DNA of 10,542 nucleotides, from positions 1 through 10,542 of the forward strand of contig CANIIN010000049.1 of the NCBI GenBank assembly GCA_947467405.1. The letters are read 5' to 3'. This document shows, in pieces, positions 1-9,464 of this stretch. This stretch comes from Betaproteobacteria bacterium (lineage in GTDB: Bacteria > Pseudomonadota > Gammaproteobacteria > Burkholderiales > SG8-39). Positions within the stretch are counted from its first letter, which is position 1. The number at the start of each line of letters is the position of its first letter. Made by a program: the position numbers and the translations under genes. Under the pieces are notes generated by a model. The model made no database searches and was not told where the DNA came from. It saw nothing but the letters and a program-made list of their open reading frames with translations.

Positions 1-627
1 CGAGAGATCCTGGTAGAGCAGGGAGGGTGGCGGCGACGTGAATGAATTGCTGCGAATGTCGTGCCACAACTTGCGCAGGTAGCTGATATCACCGGCAAAC
101 TCCTCGTCCGAGGCCGTCTCGGCGGCCGTGCGGATGATGAATCCGCCCGCTTCGCCCGCGGGCAGCAGATTGGCGAGCTTGTCGCGCAGTTGCTGGCGCT
201 CGGCTTCGTCTTCGATGCGCTGGGAAATGCCGATGTGCGGGTCTTGCGGCAGGTAAACGAGCAGCCGGCCGGCAATGGATATCTGGGTCGACAGACGCGC
301 GCCCTTGGTGCCGATCGGATCCTTGATGACCTGGATCATGATGGACTGCCCTTCGGACAGGATGTGCTCGATCGGCTTCTGCTCGGCGCCGTTGGCGCGT
401 TGTTCCCAGATGTCCGCCACATGCAGGAAGGCCGCGCGCTCCAGACCGATCTCGATGAAGGCGGACTGCATACCGGGCAGCACACGCACCACCCGACCCA
501 CGTAGACGTTGCCGACCAGACCGCGATTCTGCGAACGTTCGATGTGCAGTTCCTGCGGAACGCCTGCCGCCATGACGGCGACCCTCGTTTCCTGTGGGGT
601 CACGTTGATCAGGATGTCTTCACTCAT
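1..627 (-). CDS. rng: Ribonuclease G, N-terminal part (runs off the left edge)
   Basis: RNase G is an endoribonuclease of the RNase E/G family. It matures the 5' end of 16S rRNA and degrades some mRNAs in the cytoplasm. The visible 209 residues begin MSEDILINVTPQETRVA. They continue with the typical S1-like RNA-binding region (about residues 35-120, including GLVGNVYVGRVVRVLPGMQ and IQVIKDPIGTKGARL) and the conserved GGFIIRTAAE segment. The likeness to E. coli RNase G is clear along the whole stretch. The catalytic DNase I-like domain with its metal-binding aspartates, and the Zn-link, lie beyond the window. The ATG at 627-625 overlaps the stop of a short upstream ORF (ATGA), and an AGGA motif lies about 8 nt upstream. 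It is the last visible gene of the minus-strand cluster, after maf, which is a familiar neighbour of rng in proteobacteria. Its first 12 codons are duplicated upstream (see 708-743). Confidence 0.95.
   Translation of the reverse strand, partial: MSEDILINVTPQETRVAVMAAGVPQELHIERSQNRGLVGNVYVGRVVRVLPGMQSAFIEIGLERAAFLHVADIWEQRANGAEQKPIEHILSEGQSIMIQVIKDPIGTKGARLSTQISIAGRLLVYLPQDPHIGISQRIEDEAERQQLRDKLANLLPAGEAGGFIIRTAAETASDEEFAGDISYLRKLWHDIRSNSFTSPPPSLLYQDLS
592..627 (-). repeat. 36-bp direct repeat, copy at the rng start
   Basis: These are the first 12 codons of rng. The stretch matches 708-743 at 32 of 36 positions. The mismatches are AGT/AGC, ATC/ATT, GTG/GTC and CCA/CCG, all synonymous. Similarity stops at the start codon on one side and after codon 12 on the other. 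Confidence 0.9.
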
Positions 628-743
628 CTGCGGGTCCTGACGGCTTGCGCTTCAATCTGAAGTGGGGAATATGCAAGGGGGCGTGCCGCCTGGTTCGTAC
701 CACATGCCTGCGGGGTGACGTTGATCAGAATGTCTTCGCTCAT
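624..743 (-). CDS. 39-aa ORF starting with a copy of the RNase G N-terminus
   Basis: This short ORF sits exactly between maf and rng. It reads MSEDILINVTPQ, identical to the first 12 residues of RNase G, followed by 27 residues that I do not recognise (ACGTNQAARPL... ending AVRTRR). Its ATG (743-741) overlaps the maf TGA as ATGA. Its own TGA (626-624) overlaps the rng ATG as ATGA, so the three frames are arranged for translational coupling. A GAGG motif precedes the start at short distance. The two 36-nt copies differ only at four synonymous third positions. The ORF could be a translated leader peptide that tunes rng, the original rng start separated from the gene by an insertion or rearrangement, or a chance relic. 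Expression is not shown by the sequence. No membrane segment or known domain is visible. Confidence 0.45.
   Translation of the reverse strand: MSEDILINVTPQACGTNQAARPLAYSPLQIEAQAVRTRR
708..743 (-). repeat. 36-bp direct repeat, upstream copy at the maf/short-ORF junction
   Basis: This is the partner of 592-627 in the same orientation, 116 bp further upstream on the minus strand. It forms the first 12 codons of the 39-aa ORF, and its ATG overlaps the maf stop. That is where a normal rng start would be expected in a maf-rng operon. Confidence 0.9.
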
Positions 744-761
744 GCCTCGTTGACCCCGCAG
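708..761 (-). promoter_or_regulatory. Inverted repeat enclosing the start of the 39-aa ORF
   Basis: The 9-bp arms CTGCGGGGT (753-761, minus strand, inside the maf end) and ACCCCGCAG (708-716, codons 10-12 of the 39-aa ORF) are perfectly complementary and 36 nt apart. In mRNA the hairpin would enclose the GAGG motif and the ATG at 743, and could limit access to this start. The copy at the true rng start has CCA instead of CCG, so it would pair less well with the same arm. A regulatory role is inference only. Confidence 0.35.
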
Positions 762-1375
762 CCCTGTCGAAGAATGCGTTCCAGCAACATCGCGGTTTCG
801 TAGAGCGGCAAGCCCATGATGCCCGTATAGCTGCCACGGATCTCGGGGATGAATGTTGCCGCATGTCCCTGTATTCCGTATGCCCCGGCCTTGTCGAACG
901 GTTCTCCGGTGGCAACATAGGCGTCGATGTCCTGCGCGCTCAACTCCCTGAACCGGACCAGACTTTCGCTGACCGCCAGTTCAGCGCGCGTGCCTGATTG
1001 TATCGCCACCGCCGTCAGGACACGGTGTTCGGTTCCGGACAGTGTTGAAAGCATGCGCCTGGCGTCGTCGGCGTCTGCCGGCTTGCCATATATCACATCA
1101 CCCAGGCAGACCGTGGTGTCCGCAGACAGAACAGGCATGGACGGCAGGCGACGTTCCGCGAGACGCTTCCATCCTGCCTGGGCCTTGAGCAGGCACACCC
1201 GTCGCACGTAATCATCCGGTCGCTCGCCCGCCAGGGGTGCTTCGTCAACGTCCGGTCCGCGATCGCGATGGTTCCTCAGCACCAGCATCTCGAAGCCGAC
1301 ACCGATCTGCCGCAGCAGTTCACGACGGCGCGGACTTTGGGAGGCGAGATAGACGCGTGTGCCGGACGGGATCAT
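740..1375 (-). CDS. maf: Maf family nucleotide pyrophosphatase (YhdE type, dTTP/UTP)
   Basis: Maf proteins hydrolyse non-canonical or excess nucleoside triphosphates to monophosphates and are linked to septum and division control. With the start chosen here the protein has 211 residues. The N-terminal signature is LASQSPRRRELL (residues 10-21). Further marks are a lysine in LLKAQAG (K64), the catalytic motif SADTTV (D86 as likely base), and DKAGAYGIQG followed by GSYTGIMGLPLYET near the C-terminus. The last two match the E. coli YhdE subfamily (dTTP/UTP pyrophosphatase) rather than YceF. The frame is open up to an ATG at 1426, which would add 17 residues of low-complexity type. I chose the ATG at 1375 because family members begin just before LAS and an AGAAAGAAG purine run precedes it. 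The stop overlaps the next start as ATGA. The 98 bp between rlmH and this start contain nothing else that I recognise. Confidence 0.93.
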   Translation of the reverse strand: MIPSGTRVYLASQSPRRRELLRQIGVGFEMLVLRNHRDRGPDVDEAPLAGERPDDYVRRVCLLKAQAGWKRLAERRLPSMPVLSADTTVCLGDVIYGKPADADDARRMLSTLSGTEHRVLTAVAIQSGTRAELAVSESLVRFRELSAQDIDAYVATGEPFDKAGAYGIQGHAATFIPEIRGSYTGIMGLPLYETAMLLERILRQGCGVNEA

Positions 1376-1473
1376 CGGTCTTCTTTCTGGTTGCTGACTG
1401 GTTGAGGGTGACATGGTTTGCATCATCTCAGAACGGGTGCCGATGCTTCGTGAAAAATGTATCGTCGCGGCGG

Positions 1474-1944
1474 CTATTCCCGGTGATAGGGATGATTCTG
1501 CAGGATCGTGACCGCCCGATAAATCTGTTCGGCCAGCAGTACGCGTGCCATACCATGTGGCAACGTCAGGCTGGACAGGCGCATCTGCATGTTGGCGCTG
1601 GTCTTCAGCGGGGTGGCCAGTCCGTCAGGGCCGCCGATGATGAACGCCAGATCTCGCCCACCTTCCAGTCGATCTCCCAGCCATCCGGATAGCGCGACAC
1701 TGGTGAGGTCACGTCCGTGTTCGTCGAGAATGACGCGTTCGCAACCCTGGGGGATGGCTGCCTCGATGCGCGCGGCCTCGGCCGCCATCATCTGCGGTAC
1801 GGTCTTGCCGGACGTGCGCGGTTCCGGTTTCACTTCGATCAGCGATACCCGGGCTGTTTTCGGCATGCGTCCGGCGTATTCGGCAAAACCGTCATTGATC
1901 CACTGTGGCAGACGCGTGCCGACTGCGACGACCAGAATCTTCAT
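1474..1944 (-). CDS. rlmH: 23S rRNA (pseudouridine1915-N3)-methyltransferase RlmH
   Basis: RlmH is a SPOUT-fold, SAM-dependent enzyme that methylates pseudouridine 1915 in helix 69 of 23S rRNA on the assembled 70S ribosome. The 156-residue length agrees with the family (155 in E. coli). Visible marks are the start MKILVVAVGT, VILDEHG (about 71-77), the SAM-binding knot loop FIIGGPDGL (101-109), and the C-terminal block LPHGMARVLLAEQIYRA through HPYHRE. The ATG at 1944 is the natural start, although no good Shine-Dalgarno motif is visible in the 36-bp gap after rsfS. The rsfS-rlmH neighbourhood is widely conserved and both products act on the large ribosomal subunit. Confidence 0.97.
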   Translation of the reverse strand: MKILVVAVGTRLPQWINDGFAEYAGRMPKTARVSLIEVKPEPRTSGKTVPQMMAAEAARIEAAIPQGCERVILDEHGRDLTSVALSGWLGDRLEGGRDLAFIIGGPDGLATPLKTSANMQMRLSSLTLPHGMARVLLAEQIYRAVTILQNHPYHRE

Positions 1945-1980
1945 GGAATCAGCGCGATTGCGTCAGTGGCGAGGGTGTGC

Positions 1981-2358
1981 TCAGGCAGTTGCGCCGGCGG
2001 CCTTCTTGGCGGTCTTGCGCGGGGCGCGGGGCTTGGACACGCCCCACAGTTCCTCGAGGTTGTAGTGCGTGCGAATGGTCGGCTGCATGATGTGGACGAT
2101 CACGTCTCCGGCGTCCACCAGCACCCACTCGTCACTGTGCTCGCCTTCAACGTGATGGACCGTCCCGCCGAGCTCGCGGACCTTGCCCTGCACGTGGTGC
2201 GACAGCGCGCGCAATTGCCGACCCGAGTCGGCGCTGGCAATGATCACACGCTCGAACATGGCGGTCAGGTGCGCGACATCAAAGGCGACGATGTCGTGTG
2301 CCTTGATGTCTTCCAAAGCAGAAACGACGGTCTTCTGCAGCTTGCGGATATCTTTCAC
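1981..2358 (-). CDS. rsfS: Ribosomal silencing factor RsfS
   Basis: RsfS (RsfA/Iojap/YbeB family) binds uL14 on the 50S subunit and blocks joining with 30S when nutrients are scarce. The 125-residue protein shows the family core: an N-terminal helix region (VVSALEDIKAHDIVAFDV), FERVIIASADSGRQLRAL, the segment WVLVDAGDVIVHIM (about 78-91), and YNLEELWG near residue 99. It then has an Ala/Lys/Arg-rich tail of about 20 residues, which makes it longer than the 105 residues of E. coli RsfS. The start is GTG at 2358-2356, overlapping the nadD stop as GTGA, so coupled translation with nadD is likely. The nadD-rsfS-rlmH order is common in bacteria. Confidence 0.95.
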   Translation of the reverse strand: MKDIRKLQKTVVSALEDIKAHDIVAFDVAHLTAMFERVIIASADSGRQLRALSHHVQGKVRELGGTVHHVEGEHSDEWVLVDAGDVIVHIMQPTIRTHYNLEELWGVSKPRAPRKTAKKAAGATA

Positions 2359-3011
2359 GTGGGAACCTTCCGGTAGAGATGTCTGGTGTGGATGTATTCA
2401 AGAACGGGGTCGGGCAGCAGGTAGCGCGGGCTGCTGCCGGACGCGAGCAGATGGCGAATGGCCGTCGAGGAGATGTCCAGCGCAGCCATCGGAAAGCGGA
2501 TGATCGTACCGGCCGGTTGCGCTCCGACGCTTTTGGCGGCACGCGAGGCATACTCCGCGGCCAGTTGCGATGTCAGGCGTGCAGTATCGATGACGTGGCC
2601 GGGTCTTTCGGCGACGGCAATGTGAGCCAGATCGAACAGGCGGCGCCAATCCTTCCAGGTTTCAAGTCCCAGAAACTGGTCGCCCCCGATGATCAGCACC
2701 AGAGGCGTTTCGGCGCCGGTATCGCGGCGGATGCGCGCCAGTGTGTTGACGGTGTAGGTCGGCTCAGTGCTGCGGAATTCTCCGTCGTCCAGGACGAAAT
2801 CCGCATGGTTGACGAGTGCGGCGCGCAACATCGTCAGCCGGTCGGTCGAGTTTGCGACGGGCGCGCCGCGATGGCCGGGCTGCCCGGAAGGCACCCAGCG
2901 CACATGCTGGAGTGCGAGATATTCGCGAGCTTCTTCCGCCAGGCGCAGGTGTGCGTTGTGCACGGGATCGAAAGTCCCGCCGAAGATGCCGACTGCGGCG
3001 TGCGCTTTCAG
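2355..3011 (-). CDS. nadD: Nicotinate-nucleotide adenylyltransferase NadD, probable CTG start
   Basis: NadD transfers AMP from ATP to nicotinate mononucleotide, giving deamido-NAD in NAD biosynthesis. The nucleotidyltransferase motif GIFGGTFDPVHNAH (residues 8-21, with H18 and H21) is followed by VPSGQP, LIIGGDQFLGLETW and the C-terminal ISSTAIR motif (180-186). The first conventional start codon in frame, GTG at 2963, falls inside the motif (the V of DPVHNAH) and would delete half of it. No in-frame ATG, GTG or TTG occurs in the roughly 30 codons further upstream, all inside proA. The CTG at 3011-3009 overlaps the proA TGA as CTGA, has an AGG with a 7-nt spacer in front, and gives 218 residues, close to the 213 of E. 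coli NadD. The gene identity is certain; the start codon is inferred. Confidence 0.93.
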   Translation of the reverse strand: MKAHAAVGIFGGTFDPVHNAHLRLAEEAREYLALQHVRWVPSGQPGHRGAPVANSTDRLTMLRAALVNHADFVLDDGEFRSTEPTYTVNTLARIRRDTGAETPLVLIIGGDQFLGLETWKDWRRLFDLAHIAVAERPGHVIDTARLTSQLAAEYASRAAKSVGAQPAGTIIRFPMAALDISSTAIRHLLASGSSPRYLLPDPVLEYIHTRHLYRKVPT

Positions 3012-4276
3012 GTGCGTACCTGTCCGTCGCCGAAGACGACGTATTTCTGCGAGGTCAGGCCTTCCAGTCCGACCGGACCACGGGCGTGCAGCTTGTCCGT
3101 GGAGATGCCGATTTCGGCTCCCAGCCCGTATTCGAAGCCGTCCGCGAAGCGCGTCGATGCGTTGACCATGACCGAGCTGGAATCCACTTCGCGCACGAAG
3201 CGGTCCGCGCGTGCACGGTCCTCGGTCACGATCGCGTCGGTATGTTGCGAGCCGTAGCGGGCGATATGGTCCATGGCTTCATCCATGTTCCTGACCACGC
3301 GCACCGACAATACCGGCGCCAGATACTCGGTGCCCCAGTCTTCCTCGGTGGCTCGTTCCATTTCCGGAACCAGCGCCCGTGACGCATCGTCGCCGCGCAA
3401 CTCCACGCCCTTGCCGATGTAGATGCCGCCCAGCCGGGGCAGCACCTGAGCCGCGACGCCTTCGGCCACCAGCAGCGTCTCCATGGTGTTGCAGGTGCCG
3501 TAGCGCTGCGTCTTGGCGTTGTCCGCGATGCGGATGGCCTTTTCGATATCGGCGCGATCGTCGATGTACACATGGCACACGCCATCCAGATGCTTGATCA
3601 TCGGGATGCGGGATTCAGACATGACGCGCTCGATCAGGCTCTTGCCGCCGCGCGGCACGATGATGTCCACATACTGGTTCATGGTGAGCAACTCACCCAC
3701 TGCGGCGCGATCCGGCGTGGCGACCACCTGCACGGCGGCCTCCGGCAGGCCGGCCGTGCGCAGGCCTTCCTTGACGCAGTCGGCAATGGCGAGGTTGGAG
3801 TTCACGGACTCGGCGCCGCCGCGCAGGATGCAGGCATTGCCCGACTTGAGACACAGCGCCGCGGCGTCAGCGGTCACATTGGGCCGCGACTCATAGATGA
3901 TGCCCACCACCCCCAGCGGCACGCGCATGCGGCCGACGCGGATTCCTGACGGTTGCTCGCGGACATCGCTGATCTGGCCAATCGGGTCGGGCAGGCTGGC
4001 CACCTGCTCCAACCCTTCGGCCATGGCTTCAATCGATTTGGGAGACAGCGTCAGCCGGTCGATGAAGGCGCTGTCCTTGCCGGACGAGCGGGCTGATTCC
4101 AGATCGCTCGCGTTGGCAGAGAGCAGTTTCGCGACGTCGCGGCGGATCGCGGCTGCCATCGCAGCAAGAGCCCGGTTCTTGAGGCCGGCGTCGGCGCGCG
4201 CAAGTTCGCGTGCGGCGGCACGCGCCGTCCGGCCCAAGTCGAGCATGTAGCTGTGGATGTCTGATACGGTGTTCAC
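3008..4276 (-). CDS. proA: Gamma-glutamyl phosphate reductase (glutamate-5-semialdehyde dehydrogenase)
   Basis: ProA reduces gamma-glutamyl phosphate to glutamate-5-semialdehyde with NADPH, the second step of proline synthesis, working with ProB (not in the window). The 422-residue protein has the aldehyde-dehydrogenase fold signatures: PLGVVGIIYESRPNVTADAA (about 120-139), KSGNACILRGG, VPRGGKSLIERV, and the catalytic cysteine C262 in RYGTCNTMETLLV. The C-terminal blocks SSSVMVNASTRF and GLGAEIGISTDKLHARGPVG complete it. I chose the GTG at 4276 because the residues after it (DIHSYMLDLGRTARAAAREL) look like the start of betaproteobacterial ProA. Alternatives are GTG at 4333 (19 more residues) and ATG at 4246 (a shorter start near that of E. 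coli ProA). A TAAAAT box just before the GTG might be a weak promoter within the 85-bp gap, without a convincing -35. The stop overlaps the proposed nadD start. Confidence 0.96.
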   Translation of the reverse strand: MNTVSDIHSYMLDLGRTARAAARELARADAGLKNRALAAMAAAIRRDVAKLLSANASDLESARSSGKDSAFIDRLTLSPKSIEAMAEGLEQVASLPDPIGQISDVREQPSGIRVGRMRVPLGVVGIIYESRPNVTADAAALCLKSGNACILRGGAESVNSNLAIADCVKEGLRTAGLPEAAVQVVATPDRAAVGELLTMNQYVDIIVPRGGKSLIERVMSESRIPMIKHLDGVCHVYIDDRADIEKAIRIADNAKTQRYGTCNTMETLLVAEGVAAQVLPRLGGIYIGKGVELRGDDASRALVPEMERATEEDWGTEYLAPVLSVRVVRNMDEAMDHIARYGSQHTDAIVTEDRARADRFVREVDSSSVMVNASTRFADGFEYGLGAEIGISTDKLHARGPVGLEGLTSQKYVVFGDGQVRT

Positions 4277-4361
4277 GGCAGGGATTTTACGCCTGACCGG
4301 GCCAAAACCGAATGTCGCGGCGCGAGGCACCACACAGGGGGATGATTCGGGCGCGGATTGT

Positions 4362-5168
4362 TCAGACGGTCGCGGTCAGCAATCCGGGCGGTATCCCGCC
4401 GTCAAAGGTCGTCAGTTCCGCCAGCAACCAGTCCGGATGCGCGGTGAAATCGTAGGTGAAATCGTCGTACTTGACACCCTCTTCGTAGATCCCCGGCTGG
4501 TGCGAATAGCATGCTCCCATCAGGCTGGTGGGCATGATGTGATGAATTGTCTCGACCGGGACACCTTGTTTGCGGGCCTCGCGTTCAGCCGCGGCTCCCC
4601 GGCGTCCGTAGGAGATCCATACCGCGCGTCGCAGGATCATGGCGGCTTCGAGCGTTTCCGGATCGAGATGCTTCCAGTCCGCCTTGCCGAACAGTTCACT
4701 GCCCGCATAGGGTTCGGGACCGGTGATGTAACGGTCTTTGACGTCCCATTCCAGAATCGATTGTCCGTCACGGCGCAGTTCCGGATGGGACGCCTTGTCC
4801 ACGGCATCCGGAACGGTCAGGTCATACTGCCGCCGCCCGCCCCGCAGTCCGTGGGTCATGGCCAGGCGTGCGATGTCGAAAAGATGCGTGCATTGCTGGC
4901 GCGCATCGATGCCGCCATAACCTTCCGCCAACGGTCTGCCTTTCAACTCCAGCAGTTTCTGCACGGCTCCCGGGCAGGTGCTGCGCGGGATGCGCACGGT
5001 CTTGCCGGTAATGTCGCTGACGCGATGGCCGTCATGCGCGATATCCACGTACAGGTGATGGAAATCGTCTTCCAGCGCCGCGAAGGCACGCGTCGCATCG
5101 GCTTGTAGAACGATCCGGCGGCGATAAACGCCGGGCAGCCCTTGGCTGATCAGGAACGGGTTGTGCAT
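4362..5168 (-). CDS. Uncharacterised DUF2889-like protein
   Basis: This 268-residue protein has no signal peptide or membrane segment and appears cytoplasmic. I believe it belongs to the DUF2889 family of unknown function. The reasons are its N-terminal pattern YRRRIVLQADATRAFAALED, then HHLYVDIAHDG, TCPGA (C65) and CTHLFDIARLAMTH (C93, H95, D98, H106). Assignment is from memory of the family. The conserved-looking Cys/His/Asp residues could form a metal site, but this is inference. The C-terminal part includes HHIMPTSLMGACYSHQPG and an acidic, aromatic tail (YDDFTYDFTAHPDW). The ATG lies 3 bp after the holA stop, which suggests coupled translation in the same transcript. It lies between holA and proA, which I recall as more directly adjacent in related cluster layouts. 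Codon use and GC look like those of the neighbours, so recent transfer is not indicated. Confidence 0.75.
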   Translation of the reverse strand: MHNPFLISQGLPGVYRRRIVLQADATRAFAALEDDFHHLYVDIAHDGHRVSDITGKTVRIPRSTCPGAVQKLLELKGRPLAEGYGGIDARQQCTHLFDIARLAMTHGLRGGRRQYDLTVPDAVDKASHPELRRDGQSILEWDVKDRYITGPEPYAGSELFGKADWKHLDPETLEAAMILRRAVWISYGRRGAAAEREARKQGVPVETIHHIMPTSLMGACYSHQPGIYEEGVKYDDFTYDFTAHPDWLLAELTTFDGGIPPGLLTATV

Positions 5169-5171
5169 GTT

Positions 5172-6182
5172 TCAGGCAGCCAGTTTGAGTCCGAGCTGCA
5201 GCAATTCGTCCCACGCATTGCCTTTGGCAACGCCTTTGGCGATGCGGTCGATGCGGGCGGCGTGGGCCAGACTGTCACGCAGCGTCGAACTGCGCAGCCG
5301 CTTTGCGGCACGGCCGACCAGCGACACACGCGGTTCGCCCCAGACGCGGTTTTCACGGCACAGATCGCTCAGATTGCGCCCCGATTCAAGGCCGCGTTGC
5401 ACGCGCGCAATGGCGCGAATTTCCTCCGCCACGATCCAGACGATGCGCGGAGGCGCTTCACCTTCGGCCTGCAGGCCTTCCAGCATGCGCACCAGTCGTG
5501 GTCGGTCGCCGGCCAGCATGGCTTCGGTGAGCTTGCCCACGTCGAAGCGCGCCACGTTCAGTACCGCTTCGCGCACCGCCGCGAAGTCCAAAGGACCCTC
5601 CGGCAGCAGCAGGGCGAGTTTCTGGATTTCCTGATGTGCGGCGAGCAGGTTGCCTTCCACGCTGTCGGCCAGAAAGGTCAGGGTTTCGCGATCGGCGCGT
5701 TGCTTGTTGCGCAGCAGGCGCCCCGCAATCCATTCGGGCAGTTGGCCACGATCGAGCGCGTAGATTTCCACTGTGGTGCCGGCTTTGGCCAGTGCGCTGA
5801 ACCAGGCTGACGATTGATCGCGCTTGGCGAGACGCGGCAGTGACACGATCGCAAGGTTATCAGGCGACAGATTGGCGCAGAACGCCGCAATGGCTTCGCT
5901 GCCCTGGGCACCGGGTTTCCCGGTCGGAATGCGCAGTTCGATGATCTTGCGGTCGCCGAACAGCGACATGCCCGCGCCCGCTGCGTGCAAGGCGCCCCAA
6001 TCGAAGTAGCGGTCTACGGTCAGCACTTCGCGTTCGCTGAAATCCTGCGAGCGGGCCTTGGCACGAACCGCGTCCACGGCTTCCATGGACAGCAGCGGAT
6101 CGTCGCCGTGCATCAGGTAGGCCGGAGAAAGCCCGCGCTGCAGGTGTCCCGCCAGTTGATCTGCCTTGACGGATCCGGCCAT
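5172..6182 (-). CDS. holA: DNA polymerase III subunit delta
   Basis: HolA is the delta subunit of the clamp loader. It opens the beta sliding clamp and loads it on DNA together with gamma/tau and delta-prime. The 336-residue protein (343 in E. coli) begins MAGSVKADQLAGHLQ and has the typical delta features: LSPAYLMHGDDPLLSMEAVDAVR, the SLFGDRKIIELRIP block, WFSALAKAGTTVEIYALDRGQLPEWIAGRL, LADSVEGNLLAAHQEIQKLALL, and a helical C-terminal clamp-loader collar region. As expected for delta it has no Walker A motif. The frame is open further upstream into lptE, but the ATG at 6182 fits the family and lies 4 bp after the lptE stop. The lptE-holA pair downstream of leuS is a standard proteobacterial arrangement. 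Confidence 0.95.
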   Translation of the reverse strand: MAGSVKADQLAGHLQRGLSPAYLMHGDDPLLSMEAVDAVRAKARSQDFSEREVLTVDRYFDWGALHAAGAGMSLFGDRKIIELRIPTGKPGAQGSEAIAAFCANLSPDNLAIVSLPRLAKRDQSSAWFSALAKAGTTVEIYALDRGQLPEWIAGRLLRNKQRADRETLTFLADSVEGNLLAAHQEIQKLALLLPEGPLDFAAVREAVLNVARFDVGKLTEAMLAGDRPRLVRMLEGLQAEGEAPPRIVWIVAEEIRAIARVQRGLESGRNLSDLCRENRVWGEPRVSLVGRAAKRLRSSTLRDSLAHAARIDRIAKGVAKGNAWDELLQLGLKLAA

Positions 6183-6186
6183 GTGT

Positions 6187-6768
6187 TCAGCGCTGCCGGA
6201 TTTCCGTGGCCGGTGAACCCGGCGCCTGCGGAGAGACTGCGGTCGCCTCGGGTGCGCGTGCCGCGCCGAGCCGGCGCAGCACCTGCTGCACCATGTCGGT
6301 CTGCATGTCGCGATAGAGCAACGCCTCTTCCGACTCCTTCGCCAGCACCTGCGCATCGTTGAAGGACACTTCGCGCGTCAGCGTGATGTTGTTCAGCGGC
6401 AGGAACTCCAGGCCACGACCATCGACCACCCTGAATGCAACGGTCGAGCGCAACTGGTATTCCCGAACGCGGCCCGCGGAGTCCAGCGACAGGATGACCT
6501 TCTCGCGCGAGTCCTGTTGAAAGACGAGCCGCGCCTGGGCGTTCTCCGGCGTATTGACCAGTTTGGTCTGTGTGCCGGCGGCGATGTTGCGCTTCAATTC
6601 AACCGTCAGTGCCGAGCTCGTCGGCACGTAAAGCGTTTCAAAGGGCAGGATGGTCTGTCCGCGCAGCTGGAAGCCGCAACCGGACAGCAGCAGCGCGAAC
6701 ATCGCGATCAGAGTCAGCGAGAGGCTTTGCCGCGGCATGCCGTCGTTTGCACCGTTCGAAATGTTCAC
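6187..6768 (-). CDS. lptE: LPS-assembly lipoprotein LptE
   Basis: LptE is an outer-membrane lipoprotein that plugs the LptD barrel and helps insert lipopolysaccharide into the outer leaflet. The 193-residue protein has a lipoprotein signal peptide: a hydrophobic stretch LSLTLIAMFALLLSGC with the lipobox L28-S-G-C31 and the typical GCGFQLRG start of mature LptE. The rest shows YVPTSSALTVELKRNI, REYQLRSTVAFRVVDG, LTREVSFNDAQVLAKESEEALLYRDMQTDMVQQVLRRL and a short Pro/Ala-rich tail. The ATG at 6768 has a GAAGG Shine-Dalgarno motif about 7 nt upstream, which favours it over the ATG at 6738. The gap after the leuS stop is 14 bp, so it is probably co-transcribed with leuS. Confidence 0.95.
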   Translation of the reverse strand: MNISNGANDGMPRQSLSLTLIAMFALLLSGCGFQLRGQTILPFETLYVPTSSALTVELKRNIAAGTQTKLVNTPENAQARLVFQQDSREKVILSLDSAGRVREYQLRSTVAFRVVDGRGLEFLPLNNITLTREVSFNDAQVLAKESEEALLYRDMQTDMVQQVLRRLGAARAPEATAVSPQAPGSPATEIRQR

Positions 6769-6782
6769 GCCTTCAACCCCGC

Positions 6783-9419
<2,637 letters not shown>

Positions 9420-9458
9420 GGTGGGCTGCGCTTCCGGAAGATCGCGACAAAAACGTGA

Positions 9459-9464
9459 ATTATA
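9459..9464 (-). promoter_or_regulatory. Probable -10 box of the leuS promoter
   Basis: The minus strand reads a perfect TATAAT here. Transcription would start near 9452 and leave about a 33-nt leader before the leuS ATG. The -35 region about 17 bp upstream (around 9482-9487, TCCGAA) is poor, so a weak or activator-assisted promoter is possible. The leader contains the 10-bp palindrome CTTCCGGAAG (9431-9440), whose GGAAG part could serve as a distant Shine-Dalgarno site. Confidence 0.6.

Noticed and set aside
652..918. Minus-strand 88-codon frame overlapping the end of maf
   Set aside because: It overlaps maf in another frame without a family match or ribosome site. The 39-codon ORF in the same place is better supported.
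1376..1426. N-terminal extension of maf starting at ATG 1426
   Set aside because: The extra 17 residues are outside the family core and no ribosome site is visible before that ATG.
2379..3257. Plus-strand open frame opposite nadD and proA
   Set aside because: Antisense to two well-identified genes, with no recognisable domain.
4257..5108. Plus-strand open frame of about 283 codons opposite the DUF2889-like gene
   Set aside because: The minus-strand frame has family-like motifs and tight operon spacing. The plus-strand product has no family features.
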